DNA of 19,886 nt from Synergistaceae bacterium UBA5827. Its GTDB lineage: Bacteria; Synergistota; Synergistia; Synergistales; 79-D21. The position numbers were made by a program, and so were the translations under genes. The notes under the pieces were generated by a model that searched no databases, was not told the origin of the DNA, and worked only from the letters and a program-made list of their open reading frames with translations. Where the stretch lies: contig DJHE01000021.1 in NCBI GenBank assembly GCA_002432945.1, positions 650 through 20,535 on the forward strand. Reading direction: 5' to 3'. Below, piece by piece: positions 12,730-18,891 of the stretch (positions are counted from its first letter, which is position 1; each line of letters begins with the position of its first letter).

Positions 12730-12951
12730 TTACTCGATCGTTCCCTCAGCGGTTAGCTGCTCGATAAGTGCCCTTATGTCCTCGGCACGCCAGACCCGGA
12801 TATTGGCGCTGAGGCGTACTCCCTTCGGTGCCTTGCCGGATTTGACCCACTCCCACCAGGTAGACTTCCCTATAGGGATCAAGGCAAGGACTTGGTGAAG
12901 TCTTAGAAATCCGGTTTCAGGGAGAATCGGATTTGCCCTTGGCTGTTCCAC
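12730..12951 (-). CDS. AlpA-family transcriptional regulator
   Basis: A 73-aa protein with the AlpA / MerR-like winged helix-turn-helix pattern: FLRLHQVLALIPIGKSTWWEW, then VKSGKAPKGVRLSANIRVWRAEDIRALIEQL. The aromatic pair before the second helix and the W-x-x-x-DI-x-x-x-I end are typical. AlpA-type proteins activate excision or integrase genes of cryptic prophages such as CP4-57. The start is GTG 12951 behind GGGAGGGG. It is the last gene of the minus-strand module, 26 bases after the 85-aa unknown gene. A role in controlling excision of this element is inferred from the family and its position. Confidence 0.85.
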   Translation of the reverse strand: MEQPRANPILPETGFLRLHQVLALIPIGKSTWWEWVKSGKAPKGVRLSANIRVWRAEDIRALIEQLTAEGTIE

Positions 12952-12977
12952 GATTACCCCTCCCTCTTTCGCTCATC

Positions 12978-13235
12978 TTATGTCATGTGCCAGGCTAAAC
13001 CGGCGCCGCTCTTGTCCCTGATATGCATCGTCATGATCTGTGCCCGGGTGCCGATAAAACATTTGTCATATTTTCTTCCGAAGCTTTCGGCCCACTTCTG
13101 AGCCTCCTGGACTGTGTCGAAGCGTTCTTCGGGCCCTCTAGCACAAGAAGCGTCATACATGACGGCGAGGATTCGCCTTTCCTGAAGGATCGCCTTCGGC
13201 ATTTCGTCGTGCTTCTCAATCGTCAAACTGGTCAT
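12978..13235 (-). CDS. Unknown 85-aa protein
   Basis: An 85-aa protein starting MTSLTIEKHDEMP from ATG 13235, which has AAAGGAAA at suitable distance; the frame could extend to GTG 13256, directly after the stop of the upstream gene. It contains RRILAVMYDA, FDTVQEAQKWAESFG and a beta-like end (IMTMHIRDKS), which suggests a small alpha/beta fold. No family was recognised. It lies between the 95-aa unknown and the AlpA-like gene, so it is probably co-transcribed with them. Confidence 0.65.
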   Translation of the reverse strand: MTSLTIEKHDEMPKAILQERRILAVMYDASCARGPEERFDTVQEAQKWAESFGRKYDKCFIGTRAQIMTMHIRDKSGAGLAWHMT

Positions 13236-13256
13236 GTTCGTTTCCTTTGGCCCCAC

Positions 13257-13544
13257 TCAGAAGGAAGAAACCGGCGCCGGCATCAGCGCCTCATCCGTTT
13301 CCAAGACCTGCCCAAAACCGAGTTCGGCTGGGTAGCGTCCCTCGTCTCGAAGCGTCCGGAGAAGCTCCCGGTGCCCCAGATACCATTTCTCGGCCATTGA
13401 CGGTCCATCTATGGGCTGGGGCAACGGGGACCCAGGGCCGACTTTCCCGGAACGCTCGATGAGAAGGAAGCGCTCGGGGTCCTGAGGGTTGAAAACGATC
13501 CTGCTGGTGTCTTCGAAAGAGATGATCCACGGTTTTTCCCACAT
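13257..13544 (-). CDS. Unknown 95-aa protein
   Basis: A 95-aa protein from ATG 13544 (MWEKPWIISFEDTSRIVF), chosen because GGGAGG lies 8 bases upstream; the frame can start at 13598 without a ribosome site. The N-terminal half looks like beta strands (IVFNPQDPERFLLIERSGK) and the C-terminal half is helical (EKWYLGHRELLRTLRDEG). No known domain was recognised. Its stop codon is immediately followed by the upstream extension of the next gene, showing tight packing in the minus-strand module. Confidence 0.65.
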   Translation of the reverse strand: MWEKPWIISFEDTSRIVFNPQDPERFLLIERSGKVGPGSPLPQPIDGPSMAEKWYLGHRELLRTLRDEGRYPAELGFGQVLETDEALMPAPVSSF

Positions 13545-13656
13545 GTAATGTTCCTCCCTTCGGTTGTTCCCCTCCAGGAGTCCTACCATCTCTTTCAAGA
13601 AAAAAACTGCGTGCTAAGATGATAGAACAACTCCCTTTCCGGAGGGGGTAGTGGGT

Positions 13657-13702
13657 GGACGGTCTGTAACCTTGCCAGGGGAGAGGACCGTCCGCTTTTT
13701 TA
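13657..13702 (+). terminator. Rho-independent terminator on the plus strand
   Basis: GGACGGTC (13657-13664) pairs with GACCGTCC (13686-13693), a perfect 8-bp stem with a 21-base loop, followed by GCTTTTTTAT. It is oriented to stop rightward transcription, yet every gene around it is on the minus strand. The T-run overlaps the stop codon of the leftward excisionase-like gene. It therefore suggests a short plus-strand transcript ending here. Confidence 0.7.
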
Positions 13703-13867
13703 TGTCCTGTCGTTTCTTACGAACTCCTCGAGGTCTTCCTCTCGGATCCTCCAAAGCCGCCCGACCTTCACCCCCTTCAGTTTCCCCGTCCGCAGCCAGC
13801 CGTGAACGGTACGGAACTTGATGGATAGCTTTTCAGCAACCTCTTCGGGCGTCAGCAGCTTTTCCAT
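13700..13867 (-). CDS. Excisionase-like small HTH protein
   Basis: A 55-aa protein beginning MEKLLTPEEVAEKLSIKFRTVHGWL and ending with REEDLEEFVRNDRT. This is the standard excisionase-family (HTH_17 / MerR-like) pattern: LTPEEVAEKL helix, V-x-x-W recognition helix, a G-x-L-x-G-x-x-x-G wing with W39, then the EDLEEF helix. ATG 13867 follows GGGGGTAA. A promoter was found at 13901-13929. The gene lies just downstream of the integrase on the same strand. Proteins of this kind bend DNA and steer the integrase towards excision, or regulate the integrase gene. Either role fits; the position next to the integrase favours excisionase. Confidence 0.85.
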   Translation of the reverse strand: MEKLLTPEEVAEKLSIKFRTVHGWLRTGKLKGVKVGRLWRIREEDLEEFVRNDRT

Positions 13868-13900
13868 GCCTTACCCCCTTCCCTGATGATGCTTGAGGCA

Positions 13901-13929
13901 AGGATACTCTCATAGTTTTTATATGTCAA
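13901..13929 (-). promoter_or_regulatory. Promoter of the excisionase-like gene
   Basis: On the minus strand, a consensus -35 TTGACA (13924-13929) and -10 TATCCT (13901-13906) are separated by exactly 17 bases, 33 bases before the start codon. The surrounding AT-rich segment (13917-13960) has repeated TATGTCA and AATGTC words that could bind a regulator. This promoter would let the module be transcribed independently of the integrase. Confidence 0.75.
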
Positions 13930-13960
13930 TATATGTTATTCAATGTCTATTTATATTCAT

Positions 13961-14908
13961 CTATGACTTGTTGAGCTTATTCAGCCGAACAAGGCTAATT
14001 GAGGGGAGAAGAGAATTCAGGGGGCTGGCTTTTGCATGGGCCTCTCTGAGATCGTCATCGTTCAGGGCTAGGTAACGCTTGGTCATCTCGATATCCGCAT
14101 GGCCCATTTCACGCTGCAGGGCAAAGAGGTTCCCGTTGTTTCGGAGGAACATCAAGGCGTGACAGTGTCGCAGGTCATAAGGGCTTATCCGGATCCCAAG
14201 CCTGGCGCCATAAACCCTTTTCAGGCGTGTGCACCAGGAATGAACGGAAAAGGGCAAGCCGCTATTGCCGCAGAAGATGGGGGAATCCCTCCATGCATCC
14301 GGCCTGACCGATAGCAACTTGGAAATGAACAGGGCACAGCCCCGGGTGAGGATAAGGGTTCTTCCCTTTCGAGTCTTTGCGGTTTCGGGCCGAATGTGGA
14401 CCTCCAGAGCCGCAGGATTATAGTCTCGAGGGGTCAAGGCCAAAGCTTCACATGGCCTGATCCCGGTATCAAGCTGGAGCATCATCAGGGCCTTGTCCCT
14501 CAACCCCGCAAAGGTATTGCAGTCAGGCAAGGACAGGAGTTGCTTAAGGCTCTCGGGAGGGATCCTGACCACCCGGGGTTCCGTCCGGCGGGCTTTTACC
14601 CCCTCAAAGGGATCCTGGCCGAGGATTCCCTGCTCTAGGGCCCAGTCGAAGAACCCCTTCAGGTACTTACGCCTAATGTTGAAGGTAGCCGGCGAGACCC
14701 GCTCGCCCAAGTAGCGATAGACGGCGGTCTTGAAATCATGAGAGTCCCAGGCGTGCGGGGCGATCCGGAAGAAACGGGTCACGTGGTATCGGTAGTCGGA
14801 AAGGGTCCGATCGGAAAGGCCGGTGGCTTTCTTCCATGTTAGGAAGGTTTCCAGGGCCTCCTCCCAGTGTTGGAAATCCGCTCTTCGCAGTGGTATAACC
14901 TTTGACAT
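13961..14908 (-). CDS. int: Tyrosine recombinase (integrase)
   Basis: A 315-aa tyrosine recombinase. The N-terminal SAM-like core-binding domain spans about residues 10-95 (TFLTWKKATGLSDRTLSDYRYHVTRF). The catalytic domain has R151 (TGIRPCEAL), K178 (AKTRKGR), the box Y244-D-L-R247-H248, H270 (EMGH) and the nucleophile Y279 (KRYLAL). The first position of the HxxR box is Tyr rather than His, a substitution known in active integrases. The start ATG 14908 follows AGGAAGGAGAAAG. It lies about 190 bases from the tRNA-Gly gene whose 3' end is duplicated at the other end of the element, so it is very likely the enzyme that integrated the element by recombining the 22-bp core. All catalytic residues are present; it looks functional. 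Confidence 0.95.
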   Translation of the reverse strand: MSKVIPLRRADFQHWEEALETFLTWKKATGLSDRTLSDYRYHVTRFFRIAPHAWDSHDFKTAVYRYLGERVSPATFNIRRKYLKGFFDWALEQGILGQDPFEGVKARRTEPRVVRIPPESLKQLLSLPDCNTFAGLRDKALMMLQLDTGIRPCEALALTPRDYNPAALEVHIRPETAKTRKGRTLILTRGCALFISKLLSVRPDAWRDSPIFCGNSGLPFSVHSWCTRLKRVYGARLGIRISPYDLRHCHALMFLRNNGNLFALQREMGHADIEMTKRYLALNDDDLREAHAKASPLNSLLPSISLVRLNKLNKS

Positions 14909-14944
14909 GGCTTTCTCCTTCCTTTCTTAAGTGACGCAAGGGAA

Positions 14945-14970
14945 GGAGGATATCCGCAGGAGGATATTCG
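14945..14970. repeat. Direct repeats near att, possible integrase or Xis arm sites
   Basis: GGAGGATATCCG (14945-14956) and GGAGGATATTCG (14959-14970) are 12-base direct repeats, one mismatch apart, with a 14-base period, between the integrase start and the tRNA. Paired short direct repeats flanking the core are typical of arm-type binding sites. This is suggested by position only. Confidence 0.5.
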
Positions 14971-15057
14971 GGAGCATTGGCCTCGGCTTTTGGTTCCCCT
15001 TCAAGGAGTCTTTCCCGTGCCTCCCCGGGCGGACTGGAAAAAGCTGGGAAAGCCTCC

Positions 15058-15086
15058 TTGCCAAAGCCTTTTCGCACCGATATAAT
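15058..15086 (+). promoter_or_regulatory. Promoter of tRNA-Gly
   Basis: TTGCCA (15058-15063) and a perfect TATAAT (15081-15086), spaced by 17 bases, lie 13 bases before the mature tRNA start. The promoter is inside the presumed element, left of the crossover core. Confidence 0.85.
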
Positions 15087-15099
15087 ATGCCCCGCATAT

Positions 15100-15175
15100 G
15101 CGGACATAGCTCAGCTGGTAGAGCATCGGCTTCCCAAGCCGAGGGTCGCGGGTTCGAATCCCGTTGTCCGCTCCA
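15100..15175 (+). tRNA. tRNA-Gly (anticodon CCC), complete with encoded CCA
   Basis: A 76-base cloverleaf. The acceptor stem GCGGACA pairs with TGTCCGC, D stem GCTC with GAGC, anticodon stem TCGGC with GCCGA around TTCCCAA (anticodon CCC at 15133-15135), and the T arm GCGGG with CCCGT around TTCGAAT. Discriminator T and CCA are encoded. All stems are intact, so the tRNA should be functional and read GGG codons. Its last 20 bases belong to the 22-bp repeat shared with the left end of the window, marking it as the integration target. Confidence 0.97.
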
Positions 15176-15177
15176 AA
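15156..15177 (+). other. Right attachment-site repeat
   Basis: An exact 22-base copy of positions 1-22, covering the tRNA-Gly T-loop part, acceptor 3' strand, CCA and two further A. With the left copy it delimits an element with a unit length of 15,155 bases. Tyrosine recombinases commonly use exactly this part of tRNA genes. Confidence 0.88.
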
Positions 15178-15184
15178 GGGAATG

Positions 15185-15219
15185 AAAGGAGGCCGAAATA
15201 AGGCCTCCTTTTTATTTTT
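15185..15219 (+). terminator. Terminator of tRNA-Gly
   Basis: A perfect 10-bp stem (AAAGGAGGCC at 15185-15194 with GGCCTCCTTT at 15202-15211), with a 7-base loop, is followed by TTATTTTT. It ends the tRNA transcript 10 bases after CCA, in what should be chromosomal DNA, and insulates the ATPase operon from the element. Confidence 0.92.
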
Positions 15220-15272
15220 CCCCTGATTTTACAGGGTTAAGCCCGGCACCGCATATCTCATTTATACCGTGG

Positions 15273-15312
15273 ATTGTGACAATTGACACAATATTCCATT
15301 GCACCTTAGAAT
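15273..15312 (+). promoter_or_regulatory. ATPase operon promoter with overlapping palindromic operator
   Basis: A consensus -35 TTGACA (15283-15288) and -10 TAGAAT (15307-15312), spaced by 18 bases, lie 68 bases before the first ATPase start codon. The -35 box is the right half of a near-perfect 20-base palindrome, ATTGTGACAATTGACACAAT (15273-15292), with one mismatched pair. A dimeric regulator bound there would block polymerase, so the operon is probably repressible; the regulator is not in the window. Confidence 0.75.
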
Positions 15313-15379
15313 ACTTGAGGCGGAAAATCTTGTGTATTGTGGATTGCATTTTTAAACGGTAAGCGAGGGGGTGAAACGA

Positions 15380-15706
15380 ATGGCAGCGAACCTGGCCGAG
15401 GAGATCAAGCAGGCGGAGGAGAACTCGAAAAGAATCATCCAGGAAGCAAAAGTCGAGGCGGCTCGCCTTGTTGCAGAAGCTCGTTCCGACGCAGAAAAGC
15501 GTATCAAGGAAGCCAAGCAGGAGTTGCACCAACTATTCCGGCAAGGAGTTTCAAAGGCGGAAGCGGAGGCTGAAAAGCGAGCCGATGCGATAAAGGCGGA
15601 AGGAAAAAGAGAAACGGAAACTTTCGTTCAGGCACGCAAGGATCGTGTCGGCGAAGTGTCTTCCTGGCTCGTGGAAGAGGTGACGGCGAAATATGGCCTT
15701 AGTTGA
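15380..15706 (+). CDS. ntpF: V-type ATPase peripheral stalk subunit (G/H type)
   Basis: A 108-aa protein, almost entirely one long charged helix (IKQAEENSKRIIQEAKVEAA, RSDAEKRIKEAKQEL, KAEAEAEKRADAIKAEGKRE). It has the Ala/Glu/Lys heptad-like pattern of the subunit G/H (AhaH, NtpF-type) stalk protein that pairs with subunit E to hold the V1 head against subunit I. ATG 15380 follows AGGGGGTG; GTG 15371 lies inside the ribosome site and is less likely. It is the first gene of the operon and overlaps the next by 14 bases, indicating coupled translation. Assignment rests on operon position, size and coiled-coil character more than on sequence motifs. Confidence 0.85.
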   Translation: MAANLAEEIKQAEENSKRIIQEAKVEAARLVAEARSDAEKRIKEAKQELHQLFRQGVSKAEAEAEKRADAIKAEGKRETETFVQARKDRVGEVSSWLVEEVTAKYGLS

Positions 15707-17726
15707 GATGAAAAAGGTCGAGCTTGCCCTTCATAGGTCGGTCACGGAAAAGGTTGTTGCCTCCTTGCAGCGGCTGGAATGCTGCGAGATCATCGGGTAC
15801 AGTGGCGATAACGCATCCGGAGAGACCAAGGGCGGGCCCGTATCGGAGCACCTCAAGCGGTATGAGAACCTTCTTTCCGATGCTCGTTTTGCCCTGCGCT
15901 TCCTTGAGAATTACAGGCAGGGCAAGGTCAGCTTCCTGGCCAAGGCGTTTTCGGAAAAACCCCACCGCAACATGGTAGAACTTGAATCCCTTTCCGACGA
16001 AACGGATTTCCAGGATCTTGTCGCCCAACTGAGAGGCTTGGAAAGACAGTTTGTCGAAATACGAACTGAAATGTCCCAGCTCGCTGGACTGGAAGCGATC
16101 CTGGGGAACTTCAAGGACCTCTCCCAGCCCCTCCTTTTTTTCACGACAGGAACTGAAAAAGTAAAAGGTGTAATCGGAACGATGCCGGTTGACCAGATTA
16201 GTCGCTTGGAACTGGCATTCTCTTCACAGGTTGCCAGGGACGGCGAGCTTTTCGTCAAGGTTACAGACCCCGCCAAGGATAAAGACGCCAAGGTAGCACT
16301 TCTTTACCTCCGCGAACTTGACGAGAAAGTTTCCGTGCTGTGTGCAGAAGTTTCCTTCAACCGTATCGAACTGCCCCGAGAACTGTCCGGAACGGCACTT
16401 GAAGAGATTGCCCGGATAGGAGAACGAAAAACTCTTTTCCTTGAGAGAGAAGAGGTTCTCACGCTGGAGGCTGGAAGACTCTCCGGCGAGTGGCTCGATC
16501 GCGTTCAGGCCTTATCCGATTTCTGGACCGTGATGAAAGGGCGCTACGAAACCCTCGATTCGAGTGAAAGTACGGAGCAGATCAATTTCCTCAGGTTCTG
16601 GGCCCCCGCTGATTCCTTGCCAAAGATCGAGAAGGAACTCGAACCGTTCAATTCCCTTTCCGACAGGACGGTAAAGGCCCCAGAGGAAGGGGAGGTTGTT
16701 CCCTCCATGCTCAGGAATCCTGCCTGGGCGTCCCCGTGTGAGCCACTTACGACTATGTTCGGAGTGCCAACCTATGGCGGGGTCGATCCCACACTCATGA
16801 TGGCTCCGTTCTTTTACCTTTTCTTCGGTATGTGTCTTGGGGACGCAGGCTTCGGAGTGATACTGGCCCTGATGCTAGGCGGCGTGCTGCTGAAGTTTCC
16901 GATCAAGGGGAACCTGAGAAAATTCCTCATTGTCATGTTCATTTGCAGCCTTTCGACGATCGTCATGGGAGCCCTCACCGGTTCCTGGCTCGCAAACACG
17001 ATGGATAGCTTCGGATTTCTTAACTTTCTTCGCCCGCTCCGGGATCGGTTCGTGGTATGGGATCCGATGAACGACCCCATGACCTACCTCGGAGTTTGCC
17101 TGACTCTCGGTTTTGCCCAGTTGATTTTCGGGCTTGGGATAGCTTTCTGGGATGCGCTTAGGCGGCGCTCCTACATGGAGGCATTTGCTGATCGCGGCGG
17201 ATGGATCATGCTTCTCATCGGCGTTGCCCTGTTATTCCTGGTTTCCATCGGAAAGGCCCCGGCTTCTCTTGGCCTGGTGGCGAAGGCTCTTGCCTCAGGA
17301 GGGGCCATCGTTCTTTTCCTCACCCAGGGCCGGAGCAAGAAGGGGCTCCTAAGCAAGGCGTTTTCCGGTGCACTAAGCCTTTACGGGATCACTTCGTATC
17401 TCGGGGATACCCTGAGCTACAGCCGTCTACTGGCCCTCGGGCTTTCCGGAGCGGCTATAGGGCTGATCATCAACCTTCTGGCGAAGATGATCTCGGAAGG
17501 GGTTCCCTACGTGGGCTGGATCCTGGCCCTCATCCTTTTCGTCATCGGCAATATCTTCAGCCTGGCAATCAACGTCCTCGGGGCTTTCGTACATTCCTTG
17601 AGGCTCCAGTACGTTGAGTTCTTCAGCAAGTTCTATGAGGCGAACGGCAGGATTTTCTCCCCGTTCGGCTATGAAACCCAGTTCGTGAAGATCGTAGAAT
17701 CCAGCGATTCTCACGAAAGCAACTGA
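15693..17726 (+). CDS. ntpI: V-type ATPase membrane subunit I (a-type)
   Basis: A 677-aa protein. A soluble N-terminal half of about 365 residues (MKKVELALHRSVTEKVVASLQ) forms the stalk attachment. It is followed by about seven or eight membrane segments from MMAPFFYLFFGMCLGDAGFG to the C-terminus. The critical Arg that faces the rotor is Arg578 in GDTLSYSRLLALGLSGAAIG, and the family-typical end VHSLRLQYVEFFSKFYEANG is present. Together with the K ring it forms the ion path. The start is ATG 15693 with GAGGTG about 11 bases upstream; ATG 15708 is an alternative. The length is normal for the family and no damage is seen. Confidence 0.97.
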   Translation: MALVEMKKVELALHRSVTEKVVASLQRLECCEIIGYSGDNASGETKGGPVSEHLKRYENLLSDARFALRFLENYRQGKVSFLAKAFSEKPHRNMVELESLSDETDFQDLVAQLRGLERQFVEIRTEMSQLAGLEAILGNFKDLSQPLLFFTTGTEKVKGVIGTMPVDQISRLELAFSSQVARDGELFVKVTDPAKDKDAKVALLYLRELDEKVSVLCAEVSFNRIELPRELSGTALEEIARIGERKTLFLEREEVLTLEAGRLSGEWLDRVQALSDFWTVMKGRYETLDSSESTEQINFLRFWAPADSLPKIEKELEPFNSLSDRTVKAPEEGEVVPSMLRNPAWASPCEPLTTMFGVPTYGGVDPTLMMAPFFYLFFGMCLGDAGFGVILALMLGGVLLKFPIKGNLRKFLIVMFICSLSTIVMGALTGSWLANTMDSFGFLNFLRPLRDRFVVWDPMNDPMTYLGVCLTLGFAQLIFGLGIAFWDALRRRSYMEAFADRGGWIMLLIGVALLFLVSIGKAPASLGLVAKALASGGAIVLFLTQGRSKKGLLSKAFSGALSLYGITSYLGDTLSYSRLLALGLSGAAIGLIINLLAKMISEGVPYVGWILALILFVIGNIFSLAINVLGAFVHSLRLQYVEFFSKFYEANGRIFSPFGYETQFVKIVESSDSHESN

Positions 17727-17767
17727 GTTCCAACAGAACATACCCACATTAAGGAGGAATGTTTCTT

Positions 17768-18280
17768 ATGGATCAGGTAGTCACAACCCTTTTGACCACC
17801 ATGTCAGAACAGCTTGGAGCGATGATTGCCGTCCTGGGAGCCGGCATTGCGGCCGGTTTTGCCGGTTCGGGTTCCGCAATCGGGATCGCTATCGCTGACG
17901 AGGCAGCCTCCGGCATCATGACCGAGGACCCGGGCAAGTTCGGCTTGGCCCTGCTGCTTTTGGCCCTCCCCGGCACACAGGGCATCTATGGGCTCCTTGC
18001 GGCCTTTTTCGCCATCCTGAAGGTCGGTCTCCTTGGCGGCGCCGCCGTGAAAGTGACGATCTGGCAGGGAATCGGTATTTTCGGTTCGCTCATGCCGATC
18101 GCCATTGCCTGTTATTACTCCGCGATCGCGCAGGGCAAGGCTTCTGCAGGGGCCATACTGCTTATCTCCAAGCGTCCCGAAGAAATCGGCAAGGCCGTCA
18201 TTCTTCCGGCCATGGTTGAAACCTACGCAGTCCTTGCGCTGTTGCTCAGCATCATCCTCATGAACAGCATCAAGTTGTAG
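17768..18280 (+). CDS. ntpK: V-type ATPase rotor subunit K (Na+-site type)
   Basis: A 170-aa protein with four membrane segments, the double-hairpin form of the c-ring subunit. The ion site is of the Na+ type: L67, T70, Q71 and Y74 (ALPGTQGIYG), Q122 (SAIAQGKAS) and E151 (MVETYAVLALL). These match the E. hirae NtpK ligands L61, T64, Q65, Y68, Q110 and E139 in order and spacing. ATG 17768 was chosen because AAGGAGGA lies 9-10 bases upstream; ATG 17759 touches the ribosome site. The first hairpin lacks the carboxylate (Gln instead), as in the Na+ rotor. It follows subunit I after 41 bases. The enzyme probably couples ATP to Na+ rather than H+ (inference from ligands). Confidence 0.96.
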   Translation: MDQVVTTLLTTMSEQLGAMIAVLGAGIAAGFAGSGSAIGIAIADEAASGIMTEDPGKFGLALLLLALPGTQGIYGLLAAFFAILKVGLLGGAAVKVTIWQGIGIFGSLMPIAIACYYSAIAQGKASAGAILLISKRPEEIGKAVILPAMVETYAVLALLLSIILMNSIKL

Positions 18281-18295
18281 GTCGGGGTGTCTGGG

Positions 18296-18877
18296 ATGTC
18301 TTTGTCGGATATCAAGGCCAAGATCGAGGCGGATGCCCGAGCCGAAGCCGGTGAAATCCTGGCTGCGGCCCAGGCCCATGTCGATGCGATCAAGCGGGAA
18401 ACGGAAGAGGAGATTCGCCGAATGGCTGATCTCCAGAAGGCCCGGCTTGAGAAGGAAACCCCCGAGATCCTGCGCAGAAGGGAAATCGTAGCAAAGCTTG
18501 ATGTCAACAAGGAAGACCTATCAGCCCGCAGGGGGCTGATTGACGAAGCCTTCGAGGCAACCAAGGCGAAGATGGCTGGAATGGATGGAAATGCGGTCAA
18601 GCGATTTGCCGAAGCCCTGCTTGACCAGGCTGTGGAAACGAAGGACGAAACCCTCGTTGTCGGCAGGGGTGAGAAGAACCTCGATGCCGGCTGGCTAAAG
18701 GCATATAACGAGAAGAGCGGCTCGAACCTGAAGATATCGGAGGAAAAGGCTCCGATCATAGGCGGGTTCATTCTCCGGCGCGGCCTGGTGGACGTGAACT
18801 GTTCTTGGGAGATGCTGATCAGGACGGCCCGGGAAGAGCTTGAGGCGGAGACGGTCAAAAGGCTTTTCTCCAATTGA
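18296..18877 (+). CDS. ntpE: V-type ATPase peripheral stalk subunit E
   Basis: A 193-aa protein. The N-terminal helix, of about 100 residues (SLSDIKAKIEADARAEAGEI, KRETEEEIRRMADLQKARLEKE), pairs with the G/H subunit. A globular C-terminal domain (IIGGFILRRGLVDVNCSWEMLI) has the GGF...G...D.N.S pattern of the vATP-synt_E family. ATG 18296 was taken because GGGGTG lies 6 bases upstream; GTG 18287 is possible. It lies 15 bases after subunit K, in the expected K-E-C order. The length is normal. Confidence 0.95.
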   Translation: MSLSDIKAKIEADARAEAGEILAAAQAHVDAIKRETEEEIRRMADLQKARLEKETPEILRRREIVAKLDVNKEDLSARRGLIDEAFEATKAKMAGMDGNAVKRFAEALLDQAVETKDETLVVGRGEKNLDAGWLKAYNEKSGSNLKISEEKAPIIGGFILRRGLVDVNCSWEMLIRTAREELEAETVKRLFSN

Positions 18878-18891
18878 CGGGAGGTGAGGGA

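Noticed and set aside
13961..14908. Inactive integrase because His of the HxxR box is Tyr
   Set aside because: Tyr at this position occurs in working integrases, and all other catalytic residues are present.
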